64,000 nt of DNA from Immersiella caudata (GCA_030512335.1 JAULSU010000001.1:2108001-2172000), one strand, 5' to 3'. Shown: positions 1-11,789, counted from the first letter of the stretch. Program-made: numbers and translations. The notes: generated by a model not told the origin, from the letters alone.

Positions 1-1820
1 CTCGGCGCCAGCGATCATGGTCGGGCTCTTCGTCGCCACGGGCGGTTTGCTGTTTGGCTACGACACAGGGTAAGCGATGGCAGACGGGCCTCAGGGCGAG
101 GGGGGAGGCAGGAATCAATCGGGGCGCGGGCGCTGACGGTGGTATTCTCTCTCTAGGACCATCAACGGCATTCTCGCGATGCAGTCGTTCAAGGACCATT
201 TCAACACGGGCTACCTGGATCAAGATAATAATCTCAACATGTCGCCAAAAGAAGTAGCGTTCATCGTCGCAATGCTTAGTTTCGGGACCGTCATCGGCGC
301 CCTCTTCTCGGCCCCGGTAGGGGACAAATGGGGTCGTCGACGGTCGCTCATCGGCGCGATTGGTGTGTTTTGCATCGGCGGAATATTCCAGGTTTGCGCG
401 ACAAATGTCGAGTTATTAGTCGTCGGCAGGTGAGTTGGGTGTCCTCTGTGCACGTTAGATGTCCTTGCGCTAACACAGCGCGACTGCCAGAACGGTGGCT
501 GGAATCGGCGTCGGAACCATCTCTGTTCTCGTCCCCTTGTACCAGTCAGAAATGGCTCCAAAATGGGTCCGAGGAACACTTGTCTGCGCCTACCAGCTTT
601 CCATCACGGTGGGACTACTTATCGCCTCCATAGTCAACATCCTGACGGCCAACATTGATGGAGCCGCCGCATACCGTATTCCGATGGGTCTTCAACTGAG
701 TTGGGCGTGCGTCCTCGCTCTGGGTCTTCTGGTCTTGCCAGAAACCCCCCGATACCTCGTCAAGCGCGGTCACAAAGAAGCCGCAGCCATGTCCCTCAGT
801 CGCCTTCGCCGTCTGGACATCACCCACCCAGCGTTGATCGAAGAACTAGCTGAAATCGAGGCGAACCACGAATACGAACTTGCCCTTGGCGCCGACACAT
901 ACAAAGATGTCTTCTTCGGCCACCCACATCTTGGGCGCCGTACACTAACAGGCTGCGGCCTCCAGATGCTCCAGCAACTGACCGGCGTCAACTTTATCAT
1001 GTATTATGGAACAACCTTCTTCAACGGGGCCGGTGTTAACGACCCCTTCAAAATCTCGCTCATCATGCAAATCATCAACACAGTGTCAACATTACCCGGG
1101 CTGCTGGTTGTCGAATCGTGGGGACGACGGAGGTTGCTCATAGTGGGAGCAATAGGCATGGCCATCTGCCAGCTCCTGATTGCCGCGTACGCTACCGCCA
1201 ACGGGGACGAAGACATAACCACGCAAAACCAAATCCTCATCGCATTTGTCGCCATCTACATTTTCTTCTTTGCCGCCTCGTGGGGCCCCGTCGTATGGGT
1301 CGTGACGTCGGAGATTTACCCTCTCAAAGTGCGTGCCAAATCAATGTCCATCTCGACGGCCTCGAACTGGCTCCTCAACTTTGGTATCGCCTTCGCAACA
1401 CCATACATGACAGACACGAAAGGCTCTCCGGACGCGGTCAACCTAGGCTCAAAAGTCTTCTTTCTCTGGGGAGCGTTTTGCATCGTTGCAATTGCGTTTG
1501 TTTGGTGCATGGTGTTCGAGACGAGCAAGATTAGTTTGGAGCAAATCGACGAGATGTACGAGCGGGTGGACCACGCGTGGAACAGCAGGAGATTCGAGCC
1601 GAGCTGGAGCTTTCAGCAGATGCGCGACTTTGGGTTTTCAGAGAGCGGGATACCGACAGAGCCGCAGCTCGAGCTGCAGCCGTCGCGGAGCAGCAGCAGT
1701 GCCGACACGTCACAATCAGACACCGGCGCAAGCGCGACCACCGGGACGACCACAACAACATCGACAACGCAGGACGACAAAATAGTTGCACAATTAGGGC
1801 ATGTCGACTTCAGTTATTGA
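1..1820 (+). CDS. MFS hexose/monosaccharide transporter (RCO-3/high-affinity glucose transporter type), 5' end missing
   Basis: Plasma-membrane sugar:proton symporter of the major facilitator superfamily, sugar porter family. Exons are 1-69, 157-429 and 491-1820; the introns (70-156, 430-490) have GTAAGC/GTGAGT donors and keep the frame. About 556 residues are visible and the N-terminus lies before the window. Family signatures in order: FLFGYDTG-type motif split by intron 1, DKWGRRR loop after TM2, PETPRYLVKRGH at the end of TM6, QQLTGVNFIMYYG in TM7, ESWGRRR, and a TM10-11 stretch with GPVVWVVTSEIYPLKVRAKS. The tail after the last TM segment is Ser/Thr-rich low complexity, which could be phosphorylated. 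The stretch LDITHPALIEELAEIEANHE resembles what I recall of Neurospora RCO-3, a glucose transporter or sensor, so a sensing role is possible. It lies on the same strand as, and 1.7 kb before, a secreted alpha-glucosidase. Confidence 0.9.
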
Positions 1821-3519
1821 TATGTTGTTATACCACGGGCGGTCAGTTGCGCCGGTTGCTTTTTGGGATTCACTTACTACATCGGCGGTTATCAGCGACG
1901 GAGTTCAGCGCGGACGGAGTTCAAGGCACGGCGGCATCATATCAGGACATTGGGTATCTTCTCTCGCTTTGGGATTCGCCTCCTTTTTTGGTGTCATAGG
2001 TTGTCATCTGTTTAAACTCTTTGGGTATTGGTAGGTGGTTTTTGGGTGGAATTGGGTTTGGAAACCGGCAGGAGTTGAGACGACATCTTCAGATGACAGG
2101 TATAGGAAACGGCGTACAGTGCCTGGAGGTGAAGACGGAATCAACGGCACGCGACAGCTGATCTGTCAACGCAATGTGGCTCAGGAAAAACGAGCAAAGG
2201 CTTCCACGTAATTGGAATGCCAGGTGCTCTACCATACAATCCTAATTTATATCTCGGCCGAAGCTGAGAATTTGACAGTCAAGAGCACAAAGTCATGTAT
2301 GTGTACAGTGTCACCGCAGGGAGCAATGGTAGACCGCAAACCATCATAGACGCCACAGAAGCGGGGACGAACATGCTTTCACAGTTCAACGTGTTTGAAC
2401 AGCTTGTCCACAGCCGTCTGACACGTTCTAGCCGTGGAGCTACATACATGCATGTACTTGACAACTGACTGGCGTAGTACGTAAGGTAAGGTATCGTCTC
2501 CACAGATTTACTTTGCAGGTCATGTCCTGCAGGACCCCCCCTTTCTCTCGACTCGCACCTTCCATCCGCCCGTTCTCCTCAGCGCCTGACCACCCGCCAT
2601 GTTGGAAAAAACAAAGCCGGCCTTTCTTGACCATTCCAAGCCGTTCATTGCCGATACCATTCGCGTTCAACAGAAGTGCTCAAACCGAAGGCGTTCGCAC
2701 ATGACTACCGCCTTCCGAATTTCCTCAAACCTCCACAAGAAAACGGCCTTCCCACTTTTGGGGCCCCTAAGATTGACCCCAGCAAGCTTATTTCACTTTG
2801 AAGCCCAGAAACGTACCTGGATCTCCTGGGATATGGGAAGAGCTTGATTGGTGCCCGCAAATGGGGTGACGATCATGTCCGTGTCCGATCCACCGTCCAA
2901 CGACTACTGTCACCCACGCACGCGGTTGAGGAACCGGGCCGTAACCATGAAGCCGACTCATTACTCGCAAGCACAGAGCAACGTAGCGGTGTTCCTGGCC
3001 ATGACAGCTACGTGGAACAAGCTGGTCGGGCTCGTAGGGAATCCTGCCCTCATGGTGCGCAACCTCCCCCTCTCGAGCAGGAAATATGCCGTCATAAAGT
3101 TTCCACATCTCCACCGTCCCGTGCCCTGTTTTGCAAACCTTCTCCATCCGAGTGAACAGGCAGGGTGTGTAACCATCGTGTAGATTCCTCCTATATCCGT
3201 CCGGTCACGCTGCTCCTCCGCCACGGCCAGATTCTTCACGACCGCCATTCTCCTTTCCAGCAGCGCGGTCTCGGCGGAGCTCAACGGTCACCAGGGGCAT
3301 CAGAGTTCAACAGTACCGGTCTTGACTAACACGCCAGACTGCAAAACCCACTTGGAATTTCGCCCGCACCGAGGAGGCTGCGCCCTTGGGCCTGAACCGC
3401 ATTACTATTTGAGCTTTGGTGCTCTGCTGCTCCTATGGGCTGTTCTCGTCCGTATTAAGACGAGGTCTGGCGCAGGAAAGAGACAGACTATACGGAGACT
3501 CGGTCTCACTTTTTTCACT
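1821..3519. other. Intergenic region between transporter and alpha-glucosidase
   Basis: The region holds the transporter 3' UTR and the alpha-glucosidase promoter. A degenerate coding relic (about 2599-2880) is listed separately. The other open frames here (2788-3284 on -, 2848-3183 on +) overlap each other in several frames, have no recognisable motif and are not called. Confidence 0.6.
2599..2880 (+). pseudogene. Possible decayed protein-coding relic, unknown family
   Basis: An ATG at 2599 in good context (CCGCC ATG) opens a frame starting MLEKTKPAFLDHSKPFIADT. Coding-like sequence then continues in the next frame, containing FAHDYRLPNFLKPP and LPTFGAPKIDPSKL. The shift fits loss of one G near 2676. 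That frame meets a TGA at 2799-2801 and continues beyond it with ETYLDLLGYGKSL. Regular composition on both sides of the shift and the stop suggests a formerly intact gene. An unrecognised intron structure or a sequencing indel would also explain it. I do not recognise the family. Confidence 0.25.
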
Positions 3520-6500
3520 ATGGTGCTCTTTACATGGCTCTCACTATTCCTTCTTTCGGCCCTGCTTCCAAACCAGGCGGTGGGTCAGGTCAGCCGCCCA
3601 ACACCGGTACAGCCCGGTCTCGCCGCCGGATCACCCACTGAGACAGCCAAGGCACCTGTCTTCACAGTGCCAAAGTCAGCAGACATCGGTTTGAACGTCA
3701 TCCCCAACATCAAAGACCCCGAGGCCGTCAATCCCCAGGATCTCTGCCCCGGCTACAAGGCATCCAGCGTTCAGGAGAGTGGCAATGGCTTTACCGCGGA
3801 ACTGCATCTCGCTGGTCCGGCTTGCAACGTATATGGAAACGATATCGAGGACTTGACTCTTCTCGTCAGACTGCAAGCGGACGATCGTCTTCGTATTCGA
3901 ATCCAGCCACGCTACATTGGACCTGAAAATGAGACTTGGTTTCTTCTCCCAGAGGCAATCGTTCCACAGCCCGTTGACGGGCGAGGTTCCTACGCTACCG
4001 AAAACAAGCTGGACGTGTCTTGGACGAACGAGCCAAGTTTCGCCTTCGCCGTGAAGCGCAAGGACACTGGTGATACCCTCTTCACGTCCGAGGGGCGGAA
4101 GCTTGTGTTCGAAGACCAATTCATCGAATTTGGCTCTACCCTCCCTGAGAACTACAATTTGTACGGTCTTGGTGAGGTCATGCATGGTTTTCGACTTGGA
4201 AACAACCTCACCAGTGAGTCCACCTCTGTGATTGACGCTGCTGGGAATATGATTTTGATGCCGAACAGGGACCATTTTTGCTGCCGACGTGGCCGATAAC
4301 ACTGATGCCAACATCTACGGTAGCCACCCTATTTATCTTGACACGAGATATTTTGCCAAGGGTAAATCAGGCAAGCTTACTTACGTTGCCAACGCCAACG
4401 ACAAGAAGGCGGACTATGTCTCTTATACACACGGTGTGTTTCTCCGAAACGCACATGCCCAAGAAGTGCTTCTTCGACCCTCGGGCATCACTTGGAGGAC
4501 ACTCGGCGGCAGTCTTGACCTGTACTTTTATTCCGGTCCGACAGTCGAAGATGTGACAAAGGCATACCAGAAGAGCGCCACAGGGCTCCCTGCCATGCAG
4601 CAGTACTGGACACTCGGTTACCACCAGTGTCGTTGGGGTTACAAGAACTGGACTGCCCTCCAGAACGTTGTTGACCACTTCAAGAGATTCCAGATCCCGC
4701 TGGAGACCATTTGGAGTAAGTTGTCCGTTTGCATGTCTTGTTTCCCGAGCAGATGAACCATTCGTTGGTTACAGAGACTGACCAGTAACAGCCGACATCG
4801 ACTACATGAAGGGTTACCGGGACTTCGAAAATGACCAAGAGGGCTACGGCTATGAGGAAGGAGCAAAGTTCTTGTCCGAACTTCACGAAAATGGGCAACA
4901 TTATGTGCCCATCGTGGACTCGGCAATCTACGCTCCGAACCCTGAGAACCCGGCGGACGCATATCCCACGTACGACCGCGGAATTGATGCCAACGCCTTT
5001 GTGCTCAACCCTGACGGGTCTGTTTATTATGGAGCTGTGTGGCCGGGCTATACCGTCTTCCCAGATTTCGTTGGCGCTGTGCTCAACGGTACGGGCGCTA
5101 TCGGTTGGTGGATCGACGAGTTCGTGCGGTATTCTAAACTTGTTGCAGTAAGTTGGCCTCGCTGCGCAAATACGGCACGAATGGCTACAACGGGCGGCTT
5201 GCTGACTGGCGTAGTTTGATGGCATCTGGATCGACATGTCCGAGGTACGTAATGAAAATGCAGGGGAATATCTCAGCGGGTACTGACAATCACAGGTCGC
5301 TTCGTTTTGCGTGGGAAGCTGCGGATCTGGAAATCTGACCCTGAATCCCGTGCACCCGCCTTTCGAGCTGCCAGGGGAGCCCGGGAATTTGATACTGTTG
5401 TACCCTGAGGGTTTTGAGATCACCAACAGCAGCGAGGCTGCCGTAGCTTCATCCATGTTGCACACGCAGAAAGCAGCGTCAACCCCAACCCCGACTGCTA
5501 CTAAGCCCATCGTCCGCACCACGCCGACCCCTGGATCCCGAAATATCAACTGGCCGCCATATACCATCAACAACTTCAATGGGGACCTTGCTGTGCATGC
5601 GCTCAGTCCAAACGGCACTCACCATGGAGGGGCCGTCCAGTACGATTTCCACAATCTCTACGGGCATCAGATCCTCAGTGCTACGTACCAGGCGCTTCTC
5701 AGAGTGTTCGAAGGAAAGAGACCGTTCATCATCGGACGAAGCACCTTTGCGGGCTCTGGAAAGTGGGCTGGACACTGGGGAGGTGACAACGACTCCAAGT
5801 GGTATTCAATGGTTTTCAGCATCCCACAGGCGCTGTCGTTTTCGATTTTTGGAATCCCAATGTTCGGCGTTGACACTTGCGGTTTCAACGGCAACACCGA
5901 CATGGAACTTTGCGCGCGCTGGATGGCGCTGAGTGCTTTCTTCCCCTTTTACCGAAACCACAATACTCTCAGCGCCAACTCCCAGGAACCATACATGTGG
6001 GGGTCGGTTATCGACGCGACCAAGAAGGCGATGGCGATCCGGTACTCGATCCTGCCCTACATGTATACGCTCTTTGCTCAGGCCAACCGGGGCGGCGACA
6101 CCGTGATGCGAGCTCTGGCATGGGAGTTCCCCAACGAACCCTGGCTAGCAGACGTCGACAGACAATTTATGCTCGGCCAAGCCATGATGGTGACGCCATG
6201 CCTGTCCCAAGGTGCCACGACTGTCAACGGCGTATTTCCGGGTATCGGAAGCGGAACGGTTTGGTACGACTGGTATAATCAGACAGTTATGGAAGGGGTA
6301 GAGCCCGGACAGAACTTCACAATCGCTGCCCCTCTCACACACATCCCAGTCTACCTGCGCGGCGGCAATATCGTGCCTACACAAGAGCCCGGTATGACAA
6401 CCGCAGCGAGCCGCAATAACCCATGGGGGCTCATTGTGGCGCTGGATCAAGACGGGAGTGCAGAGGGACAATTGTACCTCGATGACGGAGAGAGTGTCGT

Positions 6501-6826
6501 GCCAGCAACAAAGACTTGGATCAAGGTAGGCTCTGTTCTGCATTAAATTGCGCGTCTGGATCCATACTAACGTCTCTCAGTTCTCCATTGAAGGAGGAAC
6601 GCTAACCGTGATGCCGGACGGGGATTTCGTGGATACGAATCCTCTTGGAAGAGTGTCCATCTTAGGCATGTCCACTAGTCCGTCGAAGGTCCTGCTAGAC
6701 GGACAAGAGCTGGACGCTTCGAGTTGGGCCTACAGCGAACAGAAGCGTCTTCTGGCCCTCGAAAATCTAAAGGAGCACTTCCCCAAGGGGGCATGGAACT
6801 CTCAATGGAGCCTCACTTGGGCGTGA
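3520..6826 (+). CDS. Secreted alpha-glucosidase, glycoside hydrolase family 31
   Basis: Releases glucose from the non-reducing ends of maltose and malto-oligosaccharides outside the cell. Exons: 3520-4213, 4269-4715, 4792-5147, 5215-5244, 5296-6525, 6581-6826 (1000 aa, all junctions in frame). I start at 3520 because MVLFTWLSLFLLSALL is a signal peptide; the upstream ATG at 3322 would bury it. GH31 marks: YGLGEVMHGFRLGNNLTRT, then WIDMSE with the nucleophile Asp at about residue 506, then HWGGDN with the acid/base Asp at about 673. A Pro/Thr-rich low-complexity insert sits between them (about residues 554-594). The nucleophile motif lies alone on a 30-nt exon. The C-terminal beta domain follows and no GPI signal is seen. 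Length matches fungal secreted alpha-glucosidases (AgdA-like). The sugar transporter just upstream suggests shared carbohydrate use. Confidence 0.96.
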
Positions 6827-7526
6827 GAAAGATTCTCTCCACCTTTCCGTGTATTATTTTTGTTTGAGGGGCTTTCGATGGCAGGAACCAGGGGTCTGAA
6901 CAGGGCTGGCTTACCTTGGTAATAAGCATGGTAATGATTATGGGGTGGACATGGAGCTGGGACGGCGTTTGGTGTTTGAGGGCCATGGAAAGAAAAAAGG
7001 GCAACTGGCACGTGGGACGATCGGGAAAAGTGGCTTCGACTATGGCAATCACGGGCTTGGCGGAATCCCAGACACGGCGCAAAGATTGTGTTGTTCAACG
7101 TGTACGCAGATATTAGATCATCTTGACTTCCGCCTGTTTTCTCTTTGGCCCCTGTGAAAGAATCCACTTGATACTCGTTTGATCCTCTGAAGTGGTGTCC
7201 ATTATCATAAGCGGTAGGCAGGTAAGCAGACAGCTAACTGCATGTAGTAATTACCTGCAACGTGCCACCAAGTGTTGGCCGTGTGTGGTATGTGGTCTGT
7301 CCGATGTGTTCTAAGCGTAATTCATCACGGTCCCTTCTCATGTTGACCTCGGTTCAATGATTCTGATCTTTCCTCCTTGGCCGATGCGGAAAGACAAGTT
7401 GTCCCGTTCCCTGCGCCCCTGGTTCTCAGAACGGTCCTCTTGTTTTTGTCTTTGATCATTGATCGCTTCCTCTTTCTCACCCTCGTCCACTTCAACGATA
7501 GCAACTGACTGGTACCCCTTCATCTT
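6827..7526. other. Convergent intergenic region
   Basis: 3' UTRs of the alpha-glucosidase (+) and of the DUF4448-like gene (-). Small open frames on both strands lack motifs, and I see no RNA gene or repeat. Confidence 0.6.
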
Positions 7527-8808
7527 CTAGAATCGTTCCCTGGCTGCTTTCTCCTGTCTGTCCATCTCCGCGCGGAACACATTGCTGCCGTTCCTACTGT
7601 TATCACTCTCACCGGGCCGGGAGAAGTCAAAATTGTTCCTGGTCGGCGTCCCCGCGAGACTACCCAGCGCGTCGCTATCGCGTCGGGGGCGGTCGATCTC
7701 GTCAGCGCGGACGCGAGTCCGTCCTCTTCCGGGAACTTCGGACTTCCACTCGTCGTCATCGTTATCACGATATGCACCTTCCCGGGCGCTTGCGACGGCA
7801 CCGTCACGCTCCATAAGCCCAATGGATTGCTCCTTGTGGGCACCCTTGCCAAAGACACGCTGTCTTCGAGATTTGCCAACGCCGTAGCCGCCACGACCGC
7901 GACCCATGACGTTACCGAGATTGATCTTGCGGTGCTTGCGGTTCCAGATGCATGTTCCGATCACCATAAGGACTACAAAGCCGAGGACGGTAGGTAGTGC
8001 GATGTAGAGTGCCTCGCCTTTCGGGACGGGCGACTTGGTTGGCTCGGGGCTTGGCGAAGGGGTCACGACGACGGTCGGGCCAGGGACCCAAGACACTGTT
8101 GCCCCCAGAGGAAGGGAGGCGATTCGGAGGGTGATGTTCACGGCGTCCTTGCCTGGTATCTTGTACAGGTCCGACTCAACACGCCATTGGTAAAAGCCCC
8201 AGCCCGCGGAGATCAGGTCGGAGGAAAATGCTTCTTCGGATTCATTGTAGAAGCCAACAACGCGAATTGTAGTGTTGGAACTCTTGAAGAAGGAGGGGTC
8301 CCAGGTCACTGAAATGGATTGTGAGAAAGGGGCCGCATGAGCGCAAGGATAGGGATGTAGTCATACCGTAATGCGTCTTTCCTGGGTAGATAGTCGCATT
8401 GTTCTTGGGCTCGCAGAACGGAGCGAAGTCGCCTTCGGGCTTCTTACAGAGGGCGAAGGACCCGCTGCCATCCTTCCCTGTGGCGGTTGGTGCTGGAACG
8501 CCGGTGCTCGTTGTAATAGCGGCGTTGCGTGTCTGTGTGAATACCGTCCCGGTAATCTCGTAAGGGGCACCAGAAATGACTGTCGGAGTCCCGCTGATGG
8601 TGGTAAGAACGGGAGTGACTGTTTTGGGACGGCCAGACTCGTCGACCGTGACCCAGACGTCTGTTGGACTGGCGGGCGTTGGTGCGTCGGCCTGTCGCGC
8701 TGCGACTACGTTCCTATTGACGTGCGGAGCAGCTGAGACTGTGTCGAAGAGCGACAGGAGTAGCAGCCATGCCGCTGCCGGCACGGAGAAGCGCGTTATC
8801 GCGAACAT
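7527..8808 (-). CDS. Type I membrane protein resembling the fungal DUF4448/Psg1 family
   Basis: Exons are 8367-8808 and 7527-8308 (407 aa); the intron 8309-8366 has a GTATGA donor and TTCAG acceptor. The start at 8808 gives a clear signal peptide (MFAITRFSVPAAAWLLLLSL, Ala-rich cleavage region). A Ser/Thr/Pro-rich lumenal part follows, then a domain with FCEPKNNATIYPG and HYVTWDPSFF, several N-glycosylation sites, a Pro/Ser stalk (VVTPSPSPEPTKSP) and one TM segment (ALYIALPTVLGFVVLMVIG). The basic-acidic cytosolic tail is about 120 residues. The PKN...VTWDPxFF pattern with a single TM helix recalls the family that includes yeast Psg1, which stabilises the H+-ATPase Pma1 in the Golgi. That function is inference by resemblance only. 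Confidence 0.8.
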
Positions 8809-9391
8809 GTGCGGCGGATTTGGAAAACCAGCTGTGTTTGTATGCGTGTAAGGCGAAAGGCTTCCCAGCCCTACGTCACAGCTCACAGCAAGCCCAAAAC
8901 GCGTCAATTGAACGAGCGAAACAAGATAGAAAGCGAGTGACTGCGGTGGTAACGATGGACACCACCGAGGAGGAGGGGATGATCGAAAAAGACGCTCGAT
9001 TTGCGCGATAACAACGGTAATAATTGTCCAGAGAAGGGGGCAATTTCGACTCTCATGGGCGTGCCGAGCGAGACCTTCCGCAAATCGTAAGGGGAATTTG
9101 CGGGGCGGGCGTGTCCCGTTCATGGGGGTTATGCACACGCCACCTGCTTGCCAAGAAATCACCCCCTGAGGAGGAACGTCTCTGCGGCTTGTTGACGACA
9201 TGATCCCTCCACCTCCGTCATCTTCAAGGCGTTAGAGGGAAGTGGGGTGTCTAGTTACTGGCTCGAAACTCTCTCGCGTGGGTTTTGAACCTGGCGTAGC
9301 CAATACGTTTTGCTGTCCTATGTTGACGCTGTTCATCCTGACACCAGGCCCCCACTCTCCCCAACTTGCTGATGGAGACCAATCTCCACCA
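8809..9391. other. Intergenic region, promoter of the DUF4448-like gene
   Basis: Lies between the start of the 8808 gene and the 3' end of the dioxygenase, both on -. I see no further gene or repeat. Confidence 0.6.
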
Positions 9392-10675
9392 TTAGGAGAC
9401 CGTGTTCTTCGCAACGATTCCCCTGGCAAACTCACCGAAGGTGATGTGCTGCTCCAAGTCCACCTCGTCCCCCAGGTTTGGTTGTGTGAACACAGCCAAC
9501 GTGTTGCGCGCAATTCTGCCGTCACTCATCGCTGCTCGCGCCCCTCTCACAAAGTGTGGAACTGCCTTGAATTTCCCAGCTGTGATGCGCTCCAGGGCTT
9601 CACCCGTCTGGAAGGCGATGCAGTTGCGCGGAATCTTGACTTGTACCGTCTCTCCCGTCCGAGACTTGATGTAAAGTCCGGATACTGGGTCTGGCGACGC
9701 CGCGAGCTCTGGTAGAGGCAACAGGGACGGCGCTGGAGTCGCCGCGTCTTTTGTTTCGGACGCAGGCTCAGCGATCGAGGGTGAAGTCTTCGCCTCGTCA
9801 ACAAACATGGCCGAAGTAAGCCCCGTCAAACAGCCGTGGTCCAGATGGGTTGCGCACCAGTCATCCTCATCTTCATCCCCGCCAGCGGTCCTGCTAGCAG
9901 CAATAGTAGCAGATTCTTCGGGAAAATAGTGCAGCAAACGAGCCTTGGTGGTGGTAGAGGTGCTCACCACTCGTTCCAGGTAGGAACTGGGGTAACCAGC
10001 AATCTCCTTTTCGGCAAATCTGTCGCAGGCGCGTGCGACTAGGACGGCCACGTTGATAATTACGCGGCACAGCTGCTCAAAGCTGTCTTTGAAGCCGGGA
10101 AGGGTATCCTCGCCAGGCCAAATGTTTGGCGTGAGGTACTCTGGAAAGTTTTCAGCGTTGAATTCCTCAGTTGGCTCGGCGCAGGCTAAGGCCGGGTCGA
10201 CGTAGAATGCGCAGTTGGCATAGAAAGAACCCTTCAAAGTGTCGACTTGGCCGTTTTTGAGCGTTTCTTTGCCGAGAGACCAGCCGGTTAGGTACTTTGC
10301 CTTTTCGTTCTCAAGCTCATCTGGGCTTTGTCAGTGAGGAACGAGCTGGGCGAAGGGTTGAAACTCACCGAGCTTAGACTTGGGCAGGTTTCCCAAATAT
10401 GACGAGTATGACAAGAGTCGGTGTCGCAACTCGACGAACTCCGGCGGCACGTCTTTGACCACCAGGATTCCCAAAGAGTTTGGTCCGAATGCCTCTTTAA
10501 GTGCCCCAAAAGACACGGTCCCTTGAGACGAAAATGGGCGTCAGCTGTCTTGGGGGGTTTCATCAAGATCCAGCAAACACAAACATCGCCCCGCATGTTC
10601 GGGACAAAGTGCGTCTCACATACCGGCCTTTAGGTCCTCCAAAGACACCGTCACGGCTTGTGCAAGGGGTGCCAT
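9392..10675 (-). CDS. 2OG-Fe(II) dioxygenase of the isopenicillin-N-synthase-like superfamily
   Basis: Non-haem iron oxygenase that probably oxidises a small molecule; the substrate cannot be told from sequence. Exons: 10624-10675, 10369-10521, 9392-10320 (377 aa, frame kept). The first exon encodes only 17 residues plus one base (MAPLAQAVTVSLEDLKA), chosen because splicing it gives a continuous N-terminal domain. The N-terminal part (LGILVVKDVP, residues about 30-40) is typical of DIOX_N domains. The iron ligands are visible: His227 and Asp229 in WCATHLDHGCLTGL, and a distal His at about 324 in ITAGKFKAVPHFV. The 2-oxoglutarate-binding Arg is probably the one in ARNTLAVF, about 340. An Asp/Glu run precedes the first His, and a Pro/Ala/Glu-rich insert separates HxD from the distal His. 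The gene stands alone, not in a biosynthetic cluster. Confidence 0.9.
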
Positions 10676-11789
10676 GGTCGAAGCGAGACACAAAAAGGCC
10701 TCAATAGCGGTGAAGAGGTTTGTATGATAGAGGAGAGTTGGATCGTCATTATCGTGGGACTGCCCGGCTTAAGCCGGGGCTATGAGAGCTGCCAAGGCCA
10801 TGTTTCGGTCGTCTCCAGAAGGAAGGTGGGAGGCCAAGCATGTGGGGTCAGTCGACGGGGGATGGCGAGACATTCCTTATCGATAAGGCTAAACTTTTGG
10901 ATCTTCAATTGAAAGGTTACCTTCTTGACAGTCCCAATCGTCGGCCCTGAGGCGGAGTGACCTTTTGAGTAACTGAAAGTCCTGCCATAGCCGCAACTGA
11001 GTCGCTTATATCGAATCAAACCATTTTGATATCTTGGTCCTTCTCCCGGCTTGAGAAGCTGAGTTGTAGCCGGTCGGGTGTTGCTTGCTGTCTGCCTAAC
11101 CAAAACCCGCTGGCGCGTGCTAAACAGGAGCATCCCCTAAAAATACGAAGAAGATCCTCGTTTGCGGTTTCCACGACCGTTGGTCCTAGTTGTTCCTAGG
11201 GTACCAACCACGTCGATGTGTTCACATCGCGGTCCTTACGGAGGAGGTTTGTTGACGCGAATGCCTCATCAACACTATGAGCAGAGCAGAAGAAGGAAGA
11301 GCTTCTTTTTCGAGCAAACCTGGAAGCAGCTGAATTCCAGGGGCTCTGTCCCGCTGACGTGGGAAGACCCAGCTGAGGATCCAAAGGGTCAGTCCCCGGT
11401 TTCGCCCCTTACCAGGATTGCGCTCTCGAGCAATGGCCTGTCTCGGCATGCAGGAAACCGCAAGGCAGCCAATTAGAGCGCCGTTTAGCGCCAATATTCC
11501 CCCCTTCAATGCTTGTTTGCTGGTCACAGATCGAGCGCAAGTGGCTGCTGGTCCCCGGCTGGGAGGACGAGAACGGATCTCTGCGGCACGAGCGGATTAC
11601 CTAGTGCTGAGGCGATCCCTACCCAGCAATGCGTGTCCCTATCGAAGCAGACGATAGGGGTGACTTGACGGGGCGCAATGCAGTTTCGAGGAAAGAGAGC
11701 CTCATCACTCCCCTCTTTCATCCTCAACATCAGCCACACGCCCAAGTAAAAGCAGCACCGCCTTCGACTGCGACATTCTTGCCGTAGAG
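10676..11789. other. Divergent intergenic region
   Basis: Shared upstream region of the dioxygenase (-) and the glycosyltransferase-like gene (+). It holds a 14-bp palindrome at 10875-10888 (listed separately). No gene is supported here. Confidence 0.6.
10875..10888. promoter_or_regulatory. Perfect 14-bp palindrome CCTTATCGATAAGG with two divergent GATA sites
   Basis: A perfect palindrome 200 nt upstream of the dioxygenase ATG. It contains GATAAG on both strands, the core recognised by fungal GATA factors. The same ten-base core TTATCGATAA recurs at 40136-40145 in another divergent promoter. Function is inferred from motif and position. Confidence 0.4.

Noticed and set aside
2788..3284. Two overlapping minus-strand frames of 107-119 codons
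   Set aside because: They use different frames of the same DNA, no splice model joins them and no family motif appears.
3322..3519. Upstream in-frame ATG of the alpha-glucosidase at 3322
   Set aside because: It would place 66 residues before an evident signal peptide beginning at 3520.
9255..9310. GGTTTTGAACC resembling a B box
   Set aside because: No matching A box or cloverleaf could be drawn on either strand.
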